Notes: a model not told the origin generated them from the letters alone. A DNA stretch of 64,000 bases from an uncultured bacterium (GCA_938028835.1 CALIMJ010000006.1:68759-132758); one strand, 5' to 3'; positions 50,384 through 60,101 are shown, numbered from the stretch's first letter. Program-made: numbers and translations.

Positions 50384-52348
50384 TCAGCGGAAGAGAGGCG
50401 CGAACACCAGGGCCACCACCGTCATCAGTTTGATGAGGATGTTAAGGGAGGGGCCCGCGGTGTCCTTGTACGGGTCGCCCACGGTGTCGCCGATCACCGC
50501 GGCCTTGTGGGCGTCGGAGCCTTTGCCGCCGTGGTGGCCCTCCTCGATGAACTTCTTCGCGTTGTCCCACGCACCCCCGCTGTTGGCCAGGTACAGGGCC
50601 AGGGGGACCCCGGTGACGATGGCGCCCCCCAGGAGACCCCCCAACGCCTCCTTGCCCAGCGCGAACCCCACGACCAGGGGGATGGCCACCGCCGCCAGCC
50701 CCGGGCCCACCATCTCCCGCAGGGCGCCCGCGGTCGCGATGTCCACGCACCGCGCGTACTCGGGCCGCGCCCGCCCCTCCAGCAACCCCGGGATCTCCCG
50801 GAACTGGCGGCGCACCTCCTTCACCATGAGTTCCGCGGTCCGGCCCACCGCCCGCATGGCCAGGGCCGCGAACAGGAACGGCACGATGCCGCCGATGAAC
50901 AGGCCCGCGGTGACGTCGGGATCCATGATGTTGATGGCCTCCAATCCCACCGCCTGCCGGTAGAAGAAGAACAGCGCCAGGGCCGTGAGGGCCGCGGACC
51001 CGATGGCGAAGCCCTTGGCGATGGCCGCGGTGGTGTTGCCCGCGGCGTCCAGCTGGTCCGCGATGCCCCGCACGTCCTGGCCCAGACCCGCCATCTCCGC
51101 GATCCCCGCGGAGTTGTCCGCGATGGGCCCGTAGGCGTCCACGGACACCGTCATGCCCGTGATGGACAGCATGCCGATGGCCGCCAGCGCGATGCCGAAG
51201 AAGTCCGCCAGCCGGAAGGCCAGGATGGTGGAGAGGGCGATCACCACCAGCGGCACCACGGTGCTCAGCATGCCCAGGGCGGTGCCCGCGATGATCACGG
51301 TGGCAGGGCCCGTGCGGGCGGAGTCCGCGAGGCGCTGCACCTCCCGCCCGGACGTGTAGTACTCCGCCACCAACCCGATCACGATCCCGCTAAAAAGACC
51401 CACCGTGGTGGCCCAGAAGGCCCGCAGGTCGCCGAACAGCGTCTGGGTCACCAGGTAGGAGCCCACCACCATGAAGGCCGCGGACGCGAACGTGCCCGCC
51501 CGAAGGGCCGCCTGCGGGTTGCGTGCCCCACCCGCTCCCACGAAGAAGGTCCCCAGGATGCCGGAGACCACCCCCACCGCCGCCAGCGCCAGGGCCAGGC
51601 CCGCCCCGCGCTCGCCGTGCTGCGCCAGCCCGATGGCCAGCCCCGCGATCACCGATCCCACGTAGGACTCGAACAGGTCCGCGCCCATCCCGGCTACGTC
51701 CCCCACGTTGTCGCCCACCGCGTCCGCGATCACCGCGGGGTTCCGCGGGTCGTCCTCCGGGATTCCGGCCTCCACTTTCCCTACCAGGTCCGCGCCCACG
51801 TCCGCGCCCTTGGTGTAGATGCCGCCGCCCACGCGGGCGAACAGGGCTACCGACGAGGCACCCAGGGAGAACCCGATGACCTGGTTGGGATCCCGCAGCC
51901 ACAAGAACAGGAGCCCCACCCCCAGGATCCCCAGGCCCACTACGGTCATGCCCATCACCGCGCCGCCCGGGAAGGCCACCCGCATGGCCTCCGCCAGTCC
52001 CTGCCGCGCGCCGTTGGCCGTCCGGGCGTTGGCCCGGGTGGCGATCTGCATGCCGAAGAAGCCCGCCAGGATTGAGCAGGCGGCGCCCAGCACGAAGCAC
52101 ACCGCGGTCTGCGGGGTGATCTGCGGCACGAGGCCCGGCGCGGCGAGGATGACGAACAGCACCGCCACGAACACCGCGATGGCCCGGTACTCCCTTCGCA
52201 GGAACGCCATGGCGCCCTCGTGGATGGCGTCCATCAGGTCCCGCATCTGCGGGGTGCCCACGTCGCGCCGCGCCACAGAGGCAGCCAGGTAGCCCGCATA
52301 GGCCAGGCTCACCACCCCCGTCAGGGGGGCCCACCACGTCACGTCCAA
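50384..52348 (-). CDS. hppA: Membrane-bound proton/sodium-translocating pyrophosphatase
   Basis: Pumps ions across the membrane using pyrophosphate hydrolysis. The roughly 654-aa product has about 16 membrane segments and the pyrophosphate-binding blocks [44 protein letters not shown] and [36 protein letters not shown]. In the subtype-determining motif [10 protein letters not shown], Ala stands where potassium-independent enzymes have Lys, so a potassium-dependent enzyme is predicted; proton versus sodium specificity is not settled. Start chosen at TTG 52348, eight bases after GGAGG; GTG codons at 52357 and 52342 are alternatives. Confidence 0.94.
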   Translation of the reverse strand: MDVTWWAPLTGVVSLAYAGYLAASVARRDVGTPQMRDLMDAIHEGAMAFLRREYRAIAVFVAVLFVILAAPGLVPQITPQTAVCFVLGAACSILAGFFGMQIATRANARTANGARQGLAEAMRVAFPGGAVMGMTVVGLGILGVGLLFLWLRDPNQVIGFSLGASSVALFARVGGGIYTKGADVGADLVGKVEAGIPEDDPRNPAVIADAVGDNVGDVAGMGADLFESYVGSVIAGLAIGLAQHGERGAGLALALAAVGVVSGILGTFFVGAGGARNPQAALRAGTFASAAFMVVGSYLVTQTLFGDLRAFWATTVGLFSGIVIGLVAEYYTSGREVQRLADSARTGPATVIIAGTALGMLSTVVPLVVIALSTILAFRLADFFGIALAAIGMLSITGMTVSVDAYGPIADNSAGIAEMAGLGQDVRGIADQLDAAGNTTAAIAKGFAIGSAALTALALFFFYRQAVGLEAINIMDPDVTAGLFIGGIVPFLFAALAMRAVGRTAELMVKEVRRQFREIPGLLEGRARPEYARCVDIATAGALREMVGPGLAAVAIPLVVGFALGKEALGGLLGGAIVTGVPLALYLANSGGAWDNAKKFIEEGHHGGKGSDAHKAAVIGDTVGDPYKDTAGPSLNILIKLMTVVALVFAPLFR

Positions 52349-52385
52349 CGCAATCACCTCCGCCGCGCGCCCGAGGGCGCGAAGG

Positions 52386-53453
52386 TCACAGTTGCCAGCT
52401 CTTCGGGACGAACAGCTGCTCCGCTTTCCGGACCGCATAACGGTCCGTCATGCCCGCGAGGAAGTCGCACACCACCCGGTGCGCCGGCTCCCCGCGGTCC
52501 AACAGCTCCCGGTACTCCTCCGTCACCTCGTCGGGGTGCTCCAGGTAGTACTCGAACAGCATACGGAGCAGGCGCTTGGCCCGGGGCTCTTCGCCCTTCG
52601 CCTGAGGGTTCAGATACACCCGCTCGAACAGGAAATCCTTCAGACGGTTGAGGGCCTGCCGGACGGGCTCGCTGATGTGGATCCGCGGCTGGTCCTCGCT
52701 GTGGGTGACCACGTCCCGGACCAGGGTGTCCAGCCACCGGCCCCGGGTGGGGCCCAGCACCTCCCGCACGTCTGAGGGGATCTCCTCCTCCCGCACGAGG
52801 CCGGCGCGCACCGCGTCGTCCATGTCGTGGTGCACGTAGGCCATGCGGTCCGCCAGCCGCGCCACCTGGCCCTCCAGGGTCTGCGGCAGGCCCGCCTCCT
52901 CCTCCCGCAGGTCCGCCATGCCCTTGCTGTGGGCTCCGATCCCGTCCCGCACCTCCCACGTGAGGTTCAGGCCCCATTCCCACGTACCGTCCGAACGCCT
53001 GCGGCGCTCCAGGAGCTCCACCACCCGAAGGCTCTGGTCGTAGTGCCGGAACCCTCCCCACGCGGTCATGGCCTGGTCCAAAGCTTCCTCGCCCGCGTGC
53101 CCAAAGGGCGGGTGGCCCAGGTCGTGGGCCAGGACGATGGCTTCCGTGAGATCCTCGTTGAGCCGCAGCGCGCGGGCGATGGTCCGCGCGATCTGTGCCA
53201 CCTCCACGGTGTGCGTGAGCCGGGTGCGGTAGTGGTCCCCCTCCGGGGACAGGAACACCTGGGTCTTGTGCTTCAGCCGTCGGAAGGCCTTGCTGTGCAC
53301 GATCCGGTCCCGGTCCCGCTGGAAGCACGTCCGCAGGTCGTCCTCCGGCTCCGGCCGCTCCCGACCCCGGGAGTTCCGCGCCAGGGTCGCCCACCGGGAC
53401 AGCCGGCGGGCTTCTTCCTCCTCGATCCGCTGGCGGATCCGGCTGAGGTCCAA
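52386..53453 (-). CDS. dgt: Deoxyguanosinetriphosphate triphosphohydrolase-like HD protein
   Basis: Releases tripolyphosphate from dNTPs. The 355-aa product has the HD-domain metal site: RLTHTVEVAQIARTIARAL (His), AHDLGHPPFGHAGE (His-Asp), and a later MAYVHHDMDDA (Asp). The start is TTG 53453, directly after the glyS stop (TGATTG) with GGGAGG at six bases. Gene order glyS-dgt-dnaG-rpoD recalls clostridial genomes, but here hppA is inserted between dgt and dnaG. Confidence 0.94.
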   Translation of the reverse strand: MDLSRIRQRIEEEEARRLSRWATLARNSRGRERPEPEDDLRTCFQRDRDRIVHSKAFRRLKHKTQVFLSPEGDHYRTRLTHTVEVAQIARTIARALRLNEDLTEAIVLAHDLGHPPFGHAGEEALDQAMTAWGGFRHYDQSLRVVELLERRRRSDGTWEWGLNLTWEVRDGIGAHSKGMADLREEEAGLPQTLEGQVARLADRMAYVHHDMDDAVRAGLVREEEIPSDVREVLGPTRGRWLDTLVRDVVTHSEDQPRIHISEPVRQALNRLKDFLFERVYLNPQAKGEEPRAKRLLRMLFEYYLEHPDEVTEEYRELLDRGEPAHRVVCDFLAGMTDRYAVRKAEQLFVPKSWQL

Positions 53454-55532
53454 TCAGGCCTCCCGCGTGACCACCAGGTGCTCCAGGTGTGCCACCTTCC
53501 AGAACAGGTCTACCACGCGGCCGAGCAGCGCGTGGCGGCGGGCACGCAGCTGCGGGTCCGGGTCGTTGACCAGGACCTCGTCGAATAGCCGTGCCACCTC
53601 GGGTCGCAGCCCCCCCAGGTGTGCCAGAGCCTGCAGGTAGGCCCTGGAACGGACCAGCTCCTCCACCCGGGGCTCCGCGCGGGCTAGGGCGCGGTCCAGC
53701 CCCAGCTCCGCGGGCTCCTCCAGCGGGGAGGGGGACTTTCGGGTCTGCTTGTCCCAGATGCGGTAGGCGCGGTCGAAGGCCTCGTAGGCCGAGGCGAACT
53801 CCGGCTGCGTCCGGAACTCTGTAAGGGCGTCCGCACGGGCCACCGCGTCCACGAAGTCGGGCACGCCCGAATACCCCGACAGCACCGCGTTCACCACGTC
53901 GTGGGCGAAACCCCGTTCCAGCAGCCACGCCCGCACCCGGTCCGCCAGGAACTCCCCGAGCCGCCGGTGGGCACCCGCGAACTCCGGCCTTTCGCCGTAC
54001 CCCTGCAGGGCCACCTCCAGGAGGGCTGCCAAATCCACCGGGAGCCGACCCAGCCGGTCGTGCAGGATGTCCAGCAACCCAGAAGCCGAGCGGCGCAGCC
54101 CGTAGGGGTCCGCAGAACCCGTGGGCACGATCCCGATGCCGAGGAACCCAGCCAGGGTGTCCGCCCGGTCCGCTACGGCCAGCAGAGCTCCCAGGTCAGT
54201 GGCGGGCAGCCGGTCGCCGGCGCCCCGGGGGCGGTGGTGCTCCTCGATGGCCTGGCAGACCTCCTCCCGTTCGCCGTCCAGGCGGGCGTAGAGGGAACCG
54301 ATCACGCCCTGCAGCTCCGGGAACTCGCCCACCATGTGGGTGCTCAGGTCCGCCTTGCACAGCGCCGCGGCCCTCTGGAGGTACTCCGCCTGCGAGGCGT
54401 CTAGCTCCGTGTGCCGCGCCAGCCAGCCGCACAGCACCACCAGCCGCCCGACTTTTTCCTGCATGGACCCGAGCTTCTCGTGGAAGGTCACCAGCTCCAG
54501 CCGCCTGCCCCACTCCTCCAGCGGCCGTCTGCGGTCCTCGTGGTAGAAAAACCGCGCGTCCACCAGCCGGGCCCGCAGCACCCACTCGTTGCCCTCCCGG
54601 ACGGTCTCGAGCCCCACCTCGTCGCCGTTGCGGACGCCCACGAAAGCGCTCACCAGCCCCCCGGACCGCCGGACGGGAAAGTACCGCTGGTGGTGGCGCA
54701 TCACGGTCACCAGCACCGGCTCGGGGAGCTCCAGGAACTCCGGGTCGAACCGGCCCAGGAACGCCGTCGGCCACTCCACCAGGTCCGTGACCTCGTCCAC
54801 CAGGTCGTCCGTGAGCTCCGCCTCCCCTCCCACCTCTCGGGCGCACGCCTGGACCTGCCGGACCACCTCCGCGCGGCGGACGTTCCGGTCGGCCAGGACG
54901 TACGCACGCCGCAGGACCGGTTCGTACTCCTCGGCGCGGGCCAGCTCGTGGGGTCCGGGGCTGAGCTGACGGTGCCCGTAGGTGAGCCTCCCGGACCGCA
55001 CGCCCGCCAGCTCGAAGGGAACCACCTGGTCGTCCAGCAGTGCCACGATCCACCGCACGGGCCGTGCGAACCGCACGTCGTGGCCTGCCCAGCGCATGGT
55101 CTTCGGGAAGGTGAGGGAGGTGATGGCGCGGGGGAGCAGCTCCTTCAGCACCTCCAGGGCCGGCCGCCCCGGTACCCGCGGGCGGGCGAACACGTACTCC
55201 CCTGCGGGGGTGGACCTCCGCTCCAGCGCATCCACGGGGACCCCCTGGCTGCGGGCGAAACCCACCGCGGCCGCCGTAGGACGGCCCTGCCGGTCAAAAG
55301 CCACGGGGGCAGCCGGACCCCGGACCTCCCGTTCGGTGTCCGGCTGCCTGTCCGGAACGCCCTGTGCCAGCAGCGCCAGGCGCCTGGGCGTCGCCCAGGT
55401 ACGCAGCTCCCGCGCCGACAGGCGCTCCCGGTCCAGCTCGGCCCGTACCACCTCCTCCAGCTGTGCTCGGGTCGGCTCCACGAACCGGGCGGGCAGCTCC
55501 TCGGTCCCGACCTCCACCAGCAGGCTAGGCAC
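53454..55532 (-). CDS. glyS: Glycyl-tRNA synthetase beta subunit
   Basis: The product is 692 aa. The opening [15 protein letters not shown] is diagnostic, followed by [18 protein letters not shown]-type tRNA-binding blocks, the HD-like central region and a C-terminal anticodon-binding domain. The GTG start overlaps the glyQ stop by eight bases, so alpha and beta subunits are co-translated. The pair forms the heterotetrameric bacterial GlyRS, under T-box control. Confidence 0.97.
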   Translation of the reverse strand: MPSLLVEVGTEELPARFVEPTRAQLEEVVRAELDRERLSARELRTWATPRRLALLAQGVPDRQPDTEREVRGPAAPVAFDRQGRPTAAAVGFARSQGVPVDALERRSTPAGEYVFARPRVPGRPALEVLKELLPRAITSLTFPKTMRWAGHDVRFARPVRWIVALLDDQVVPFELAGVRSGRLTYGHRQLSPGPHELARAEEYEPVLRRAYVLADRNVRRAEVVRQVQACAREVGGEAELTDDLVDEVTDLVEWPTAFLGRFDPEFLELPEPVLVTVMRHHQRYFPVRRSGGLVSAFVGVRNGDEVGLETVREGNEWVLRARLVDARFFYHEDRRRPLEEWGRRLELVTFHEKLGSMQEKVGRLVVLCGWLARHTELDASQAEYLQRAAALCKADLSTHMVGEFPELQGVIGSLYARLDGEREEVCQAIEEHHRPRGAGDRLPATDLGALLAVADRADTLAGFLGIGIVPTGSADPYGLRRSASGLLDILHDRLGRLPVDLAALLEVALQGYGERPEFAGAHRRLGEFLADRVRAWLLERGFAHDVVNAVLSGYSGVPDFVDAVARADALTEFRTQPEFASAYEAFDRAYRIWDKQTRKSPSPLEEPAELGLDRALARAEPRVEELVRSRAYLQALAHLGGLRPEVARLFDEVLVNDPDPQLRARRHALLGRVVDLFWKVAHLEHLVVTREA

Positions 55533-56406
55533 GGACCGCCTCCCGCAGGAGCGGGAACCCCGCCTCCTGCCGCTGACGCACGTACGCCTCCGCCACCTGC
55601 CGCGCCAGCCTCCTACACCTCCCGATCAGGGAAGCGCGCTCGCTCACGCTCAGCGCGCCGCGGGCGTCCAGCAGGTTGAACAGGTGGGAGCACTTCAGCA
55701 CGTAGTCGTGCGCCGGCAGCACCAGCCCTGCTTCCAGCGCCGCCCGCGCCTCCTGCTCGCACGCCTCGAACAGCGTCCGCAGCCTGGCCACGTCTGCCAC
55801 CTCGAAGCCGTAGCGGCTCCACTCCACCTCCTCCCGGCGGCGGAGCTCTCCGTAGGTGACCCCGGGCGCCCACTCCAGCTCGAACACGCTGCTCTTCCGC
55901 TGCAGGTACATGCACAGCCGCTCCAGCCCGTAGGTGATCTCCGCGCACACGGGCCGGCAGTCCAGCCCACCACACTGCTGGAAGTACGTGAACTGGGTGA
56001 TCTCCATGCCGTCCAGCCACACCTCCCAGCCCACCCCCCACGCGCCCAGGCTTGCGTCCTCCCAGTCGTCCTCCACGAACCGCACGTCGTGCCGCCGCAG
56101 GTCCACCCCCAGGTGCTCCAGGCTCCGCAGGTAGACCTCCTGCACGTCTTCGGGGGAGGGCTTCAGGATCACCTGGTACTGGTAGTACGCTCCCAGGCGG
56201 TTCGGGTTGTCGCCGTAGCGGGCGTCCTGCGGCCTGCGGGAGAACTGCACGTAGGCCACCTTCCACGGCTCAGGGCCCAGGGCTCGCAGGAACGTGGCCG
56301 GGTGCTTGGTCCCTGCTCCCACCTCCACGTCGTACGGCTGCTGCAGGACGCAGCCGTACTCGGACCAGAAACGGTCAAGGGCCAGGATCAGTTCCTGGAA
56401 CAGCAC
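55525..56406 (-). CDS. glyQ: Glycyl-tRNA synthetase alpha subunit
   Basis: Catalytic subunit that activates glycine. The 293-aa product matches the class-II core: [100 protein letters not shown] and [17 protein letters not shown] start with GGAGGGAG upstream. A T-box leader with its own sigma-A-type promoter lies immediately upstream. Confidence 0.97.
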   Translation of the reverse strand: MLFQELILALDRFWSEYGCVLQQPYDVEVGAGTKHPATFLRALGPEPWKVAYVQFSRRPQDARYGDNPNRLGAYYQYQVILKPSPEDVQEVYLRSLEHLGVDLRRHDVRFVEDDWEDASLGAWGVGWEVWLDGMEITQFTYFQQCGGLDCRPVCAEITYGLERLCMYLQRKSSVFELEWAPGVTYGELRRREEVEWSRYGFEVADVARLRTLFEACEQEARAALEAGLVLPAHDYVLKCSHLFNLLDARGALSVSERASLIGRCRRLARQVAEAYVRQRQEAGFPLLREAVRA

Positions 56407-56409
56407 CGA

Positions 56410-56666
56410 CTCCCTCCACCAAAGAAGAGACCCTCCGCCCAGGGACGGAGGGTCTCCGCGGTCCCACCCTGGTTCCGACCCGCCGGCAGACCCGGCGGCC
56501 GGCCCTCTGCGCCCTGCTCACGGGGGGCTTCCGGGAGGCTCTACGCCTTCTGGCTTGAAGCCTCCGGCTCGGGTGCGCCACGCGGTAGCGCGCCGGCCCG
56601 GTTCCACCGCGCCCGGGCTCGCTGCGCGGCGCCTCCACCGCGCCTCACCCTCTTTGCCTCCTTCGG
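56410..56666 (-). promoter_or_regulatory. Glycine T-box riboswitch upstream of glyQS
   Basis: The leader ends in the T-box core AGGGTGGGACCGCGG (56470-56456) overlapping an 11-bp terminator, GAGACCCTCCG (56456-56446) with CGGAGGGTCTC (56437-56427), then TTCTTT. In Stem I, GGGTG pairs with CACCC and CGCGGT with ACCGCG. The internal loop between them on the 3' side reads TGGCG, giving GGC, a glycine codon, as specifier (56579-56577). Uncharged tRNA-Gly should favour antitermination. The T-box reads TGGG rather than the TGGA that would best match a U discriminator. Confidence 0.9.
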
Positions 56667-56672
56667 ACCCTG

Positions 56673-56701
56673 ACTTTACACGACCTCGGGGCTGCGTGCA
56701 A
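56673..56701 (-). promoter_or_regulatory. Sigma-A-type promoter for the glyQS T-box transcript
   Basis: TTGCAC (56701-56696), exactly 17 bases of spacer, then TAAAGT (56678-56673). Expected start of transcription is near 56666, just before the Stem I region of the T-box. This is the best-formed promoter in the window. Confidence 0.65.
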
Positions 56702-56730
56702 ACTACGCCGGCCGCACTGGCAGGTCACCC

Positions 56731-56973
56731 CTAGCCGATCCCCAGGGGCTCCTCCTCCCGCGCCTTGCCCGTGGGCCAGCTGGCCAGCACGGACGCCACC
56801 GCGAAGGCCACCAGGCCCGCCGCCGCCCACAGCACCGGCAGCTCGATGGTCTTCTCCTCCGTGCGGATGCGCAGCATTCCGCTGCGGTCCTGCCGGATCA
56901 CTCCTCGGCACTGGCTGAGGGCCTCCGCCACCACCGCCAGAGCCCGCTTCGCCTGCTCCAGGTCCACTTCCAT
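56731..56973 (-). CDS. Small single-pass membrane protein between recO and glyQ
   Basis: An 80-aa protein from ATG 56973 with a strong GGAGGTG. A soluble N-terminal half (EVDLEQAKRALAVVAEALSQ..., then a hydrophilic RIRTEEKTIELP) is followed by one membrane helix (about residues 47-66, ELPVLWAAAGLVAFAVASVL) and a short C-terminal tail. I recognise no family. It lies between recO and the glyQS promoter, where Firmicutes also often carry unrelated small genes. Codon pattern and ribosome site support it as real. Confidence 0.7.
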   Translation of the reverse strand: MEVDLEQAKRALAVVAEALSQCRGVIRQDRSGMLRIRTEEKTIELPVLWAAAGLVAFAVASVLASWPTGKAREEEPLGIG

Positions 56974-57020
56974 GCGAGCACCTCCTGCGGTGAGCTTCGA
57001 CGCCACCTGCCCGTTTCCCC

Positions 57021-57767
57021 CTACCGCTCCAGCGCCTGCAGCACCCGCGCCGCCCGCAGCGGACGGTCTGCCCTCGCTTCCGCGTACGACACCACCGCCG
57101 CCACCAGCCGCGCGGCCGCACGGCCCGACACCCTCAGCCGCGCCACCTCCTCGGCGGAGGCCTGAACCAAGAACCGGAGCGCCCCCGCGGCTTCCCCACC
57201 GAGCCGCACGTGGCGCAGGTCGCCTTCCCCGCAACGGGCGCAGCAGAACCCGCCCAGCAGGGGGCTCCACAGGTCCCCCCGGACCGGCGCCCCGCAGGAC
57301 GGGCAACGGTCGTGCGAGGGCCGGTAGCCCAGCTCGCCGAACAGCCTCAGCCCGTACCAGCTGGCGGCCACCGCGGGGTCGTGGTGCTGCAGCAGCTCCA
57401 GGCCGGCCAGCAGGAGCCCAAACACCGGCGGGTGGGGTTCGGCCTCCGGTACCAGCTGCAGGGTGAGGTCCGCCACGAGCCACGCGTAGCCGAGCCGGTT
57501 GAGGTCCTCCCGCAAGCCTGTGTGGCTGTCCACCACCTCCACCTGCGTCACCACGTCCAGGGCCCGGCCCCGGGCGAGCAGGAAATGCGCGTGGCTGAAG
57601 GGCTCCAGCTTGCCCGCCAGCCGGCTGGTGGTGCGCCGCACGGCCTTGGCCTTCGCCCGCAGCCGTCCGAACTCCCGGGTGAACAGGTCCAGCACACGGT
57701 CCGCCTCCCCCAGGCTGTGCCGGCCCAGCACCACCCCCTCCGCCTTGTACACGGCCACCGCGGTCAC
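57021..57767 (-). CDS. recO: DNA repair protein RecO
   Basis: RecF-pathway protein that anneals DNA and helps load RecA. The 248-aa product has an N-terminal OB fold (AEGVVLGRHSLGEADRVLDLFTREFG), the helical middle, and a C-terminal zinc site CPSCGAP...CCARCG that is typical of RecO. The GTG start lies one base after the mgtE stop. The recO-glyQ-glyS association is conserved in Firmicutes. Confidence 0.94.
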   Translation of the reverse strand: MTAVAVYKAEGVVLGRHSLGEADRVLDLFTREFGRLRAKAKAVRRTTSRLAGKLEPFSHAHFLLARGRALDVVTQVEVVDSHTGLREDLNRLGYAWLVADLTLQLVPEAEPHPPVFGLLLAGLELLQHHDPAVAASWYGLRLFGELGYRPSHDRCPSCGAPVRGDLWSPLLGGFCCARCGEGDLRHVRLGGEAAGALRFLVQASAEEVARLRVSGRAAARLVAAVVSYAEARADRPLRAARVLQALER

Positions 57768-57768
57768 C

Positions 57769-59088
57769 CTACTGGAGGAAGTGCAACAGCCGGGAGGCCA
57801 GCCACAGGAACACCGCGAACCCCACCACGTCCTGGAACGCCGTCTCGAAGGGACCGGCGGTGGTCGCCGGGTCGAACCCCAGCCGCTTGGACACCAGGGG
57901 GAACAGGGTCCCCATCAGCCCCGCAGTCAGCATGGCCGTCACCTGGGCGGCACCGATCACCAGCCCGAACGACGCCTTGCCCGACCACGCCATGCCGATG
58001 CTACCCAGGATGGAACCGATCACCAGGGCCATGAGCGAGGCGGTGGCCAGCTCCTTGCGCACCGCAGCCCACCAGCGCCGGAGGCTCACGTGGCCGGTGT
58101 CCAGGCCGCGCACCACGATGGCCGCGGCCTGCAGGCCCACGTTCCCCGAGATGGCGGAGATGATGGGCATGAAGGAGGCCAGCAGGATCACCTGCTTGAG
58201 GACCTCGTCGAAGCGGGCGATCACGAACCCCGCACCCAGCTCCACCACGAGGGTCACCAGCAGCCACGGCAGCCGCAGCCGCGCGGCCTGCAGGGGGCTC
58301 CGGCGCGCCATGGCCTCCGCGTCGGCTCCCACCAGCCGTGCGTAGTCTTCGGTGAACTCCTCCTGCAGGACATCCAGCACGTCGTCCACCGTGATGATGC
58401 CCAGCAGGCGGTCCTCAGCGTCCACCACCGGCAGGGAAACGAAATCGTGCCGCTGGACCAGCCGGGCCGCTTCCTCTTGCGGAGCGTCCGCCCGGACCTT
58501 GATCACCTCGCGGGTCATGAGGTCTCGCACCAGGGTATCGGGCCGGCTGAACACGAGCCGGTACAGGGACAGCACGCCCAGCAGCCGCTGGGTCTCGGGG
58601 TCGGTCACGTACACGTAGTGCACGGTCTCCGCGTCCTCGGCCAGCCGCCGGATCACCGCGAGCGCCTCTGCGGCGGTAAGGTCTGGCCTCACGGTGATGC
58701 ACTCCGGGGTCATGAGGCTGCCCGCGGTCCCCTCGGGGTAGGCCAGCAGCCCCTTGAGGGCTCTCGCCCGGTCCTTCTCCATCTCCGTGAGGAGGGTCTC
58801 CGCCTCCTGGGGAGCCAGCTCTTCCAGGACGTCCGCGGCGTCGTCGGGAGGCATTTCCTCCAGCACGTCCGCAGCCTGGGCGCGGCTCAGCTTGAGGACC
58901 AGGCGCGCGGCGTCGTGGGAGTCGAGCTCGGCCACCAGCTCGGCCACCGCGTCCTCGCCCAGACGGGACACGAGGTGCGCGAGACCTTGGGGGTCTAGAC
59001 CCAGCAGGAAGTCCGCGAGCTCCTGCGGGGAAAGGGACCGGAGCTGCTCGACGTCGACCGTGTGCGGGTCGAGGAAGGCAGTGACCAC
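57769..59088 (-). CDS. mgtE: Magnesium transporter MgtE
   Basis: Mg2+ channel. The 439-aa product has the cytosolic superhelical N domain (about 15-125, repeating LxxLxPxExAxLL-type helices such as EEMPPDDAADVLEELAPQEA), a CBS pair (about 130-255), a plug helix and five membrane helices with the pore motif region MPIISAISGNVGLQAAAIVVRGL. GTG start. A 130-nt leader with three stem-loops and a TTGACA promoter lies upstream. The next gene, recO, follows by one base. Confidence 0.95.
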   Translation of the reverse strand: MVTAFLDPHTVDVEQLRSLSPQELADFLLGLDPQGLAHLVSRLGEDAVAELVAELDSHDAARLVLKLSRAQAADVLEEMPPDDAADVLEELAPQEAETLLTEMEKDRARALKGLLAYPEGTAGSLMTPECITVRPDLTAAEALAVIRRLAEDAETVHYVYVTDPETQRLLGVLSLYRLVFSRPDTLVRDLMTREVIKVRADAPQEEAARLVQRHDFVSLPVVDAEDRLLGIITVDDVLDVLQEEFTEDYARLVGADAEAMARRSPLQAARLRLPWLLVTLVVELGAGFVIARFDEVLKQVILLASFMPIISAISGNVGLQAAAIVVRGLDTGHVSLRRWWAAVRKELATASLMALVIGSILGSIGMAWSGKASFGLVIGAAQVTAMLTAGLMGTLFPLVSKRLGFDPATTAGPFETAFQDVVGFAVFLWLASRLLHFLQ

Positions 59089-59100
59089 GGCTCGCCTCCA

Positions 59101-59217
59101 GGCGCCCCCCTCCGCCGAAGGGCGCCGGGGCGGCCGGGCTTAGGTCGCGCCGGGCGACCCCCAGGCAGGCGAGGGACGGAATCTCGACAGCCTACCTGAA
59201 CTGCCGCTCGTCATCGC
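59101..59217 (-). promoter_or_regulatory. Structured leader of mgtE
   Basis: Three stem-loops fill the leader, given in transcript order. (1) CAGGTAGGC (59198-59190) pairs with GCCTGCCTG (59170-59162), nine pairs with one G.U. (2) GGTCGC (59159-59154) pairs with GCGACC (59148-59143). (3) GGCGCCC (59126-59120) pairs with GGGCGCC (59107-59101), just before the ribosome site GGAGG. It does not show the M-box or Mn (yybP-ykoY) consensus as I know them. Given the gene, metal sensing is a reasonable guess. Confidence 0.5.
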
Positions 59218-59223
59218 GGACGC

Positions 59224-59254
59224 ATTATCCTGGATCGGACCGCCCCCTTGTCAA
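59224..59254 (-). promoter_or_regulatory. Candidate promoter of mgtE
   Basis: TTGACA (59254-59249) and GATAAT (59229-59224) are separated by 19 bases, slightly long. Both hexamers match the sigma-A consensus well, in a genome where such A/T-rich motifs are rare. Start of transcription would be near 59217. Confidence 0.6.
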
Positions 59255-59294
59255 GGATGGGGCGCCTGGCCCGGAGAGCTGTAGGAGGGGAAAC

Positions 59295-60044
59295 GTGGAG
59301 CGCACGGTGCGGGTGCTGTTCCCGGAGTGCCGGCAGGAGACACTGGAGGACCTGTACGCGGACCTCCAGTTTCCGGAACCGTCAGCCCGCCCCTTCCTCT
59401 ATTTGAACATGGTGGCCACCGCGGACGGCGCCGCGCACCTGGAAGGCCGGACCCGGGGGATGGGCGGGGTGGCTGACCGCGTGGCCTTCCGCAGGCTCCG
59501 GGAGCACTGCGACGTAGTGTTGGTGGGCGCCGGCACGGTGCGGGCCGAGGGCTACGGCCCCCCGCGGCTGGACCCGGAGGCCCAGGAACGCAGGCTCCGG
59601 CGCGGCTTGGCGCCCGTACCCCGGCTCGCCGTGGTTTCCGCGCGGATCCACCTGGATCCCTCCCTGAAGCTGTTCGCAGACCCGCACAACCGCCCCCTTC
59701 TGGTGACCACCGAGGACGCCGCCCCCCTCCGGCGGCGGACCCTGGAGGCGGTGGCCGAGGTGGTGGCCTTCGGGCGGGGCTCGGTGGACCTACCTGGGGC
59801 GCTTGGATGGCTGTACGAAACCGGGGTGAGGCGGGTTCTTTGCGAAGGAGGTCCCAGCCTGAACGCGCACCTGATGGCAGCCGGAGTGGTAGACGAGCTG
59901 TTCCTGACGGTGGCGCCCCTCGTGGCGGGCGGGGCCGCGGGGCGGATCGTGGCGGGCCCCGTCGGCGGGCCGGTGCGGCTGGCCTTGCGAGAGCTGAGGG
60001 AGTACGGCGGGGAGCTGCTGGCGCGCTACCAGGTCGTCCGCTAA
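59295..60044 (+). CDS. RibD C-terminal-like pyrimidine reductase (dihydrofolate-reductase fold)
   Basis: The product is 249 aa with a GTG start behind GGAGGGG. It has the RibD-C/DHFR-like fold: RPFLYLNMVATADGAAHLEGRTRGMGG, VVLVGAGTVRAEGYGPPRL, LLVTTEDA and the C-terminal CEGGPSLNAHLMAAGVVDELFLTVAPLVAGG. Comparable stand-alone proteins are annotated as pyrimidine reductases in riboflavin synthesis. No deaminase domain is present. A link to flavin or F420 supply is possible (cofE elsewhere) but unproven. Divergent from mgtE. Confidence 0.88.
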   Translation: MERTVRVLFPECRQETLEDLYADLQFPEPSARPFLYLNMVATADGAAHLEGRTRGMGGVADRVAFRRLREHCDVVLVGAGTVRAEGYGPPRLDPEAQERRLRRGLAPVPRLAVVSARIHLDPSLKLFADPHNRPLLVTTEDAAPLRRRTLEAVAEVVAFGRGSVDLPGALGWLYETGVRRVLCEGGPSLNAHLMAAGVVDELFLTVAPLVAGGAAGRIVAGPVGGPVRLALRELREYGGELLARYQVVR

Positions 60045-60062
60045 GCGGCAGTACCGCGTGCG

Positions 60063-60091
60063 AAAAGCCCGCCCGCGGACGAACAGCCCGC
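60063..60091 (-). terminator. Weak terminator after the GGDEF gene
   Basis: On minus, GCGGGC (60091-60086) pairs with GTCCGC (60080-60075) around five bases; a TTTT run follows eight bases later. It lies between two convergent genes (stops at 60044 and 60102). Stem and T-run are not adjacent, so the call is tentative. Confidence 0.35.
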
Positions 60092-60101
60092 AGTGCCCTC
60101 C

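Noticed and set aside
59089-59254. M-box riboswitch upstream of mgtE
   Set aside because: The conserved GUUAGGUGAGGCUCCU-type opening and the core GCUGC-CGCC string are missing, so I did not name the class.
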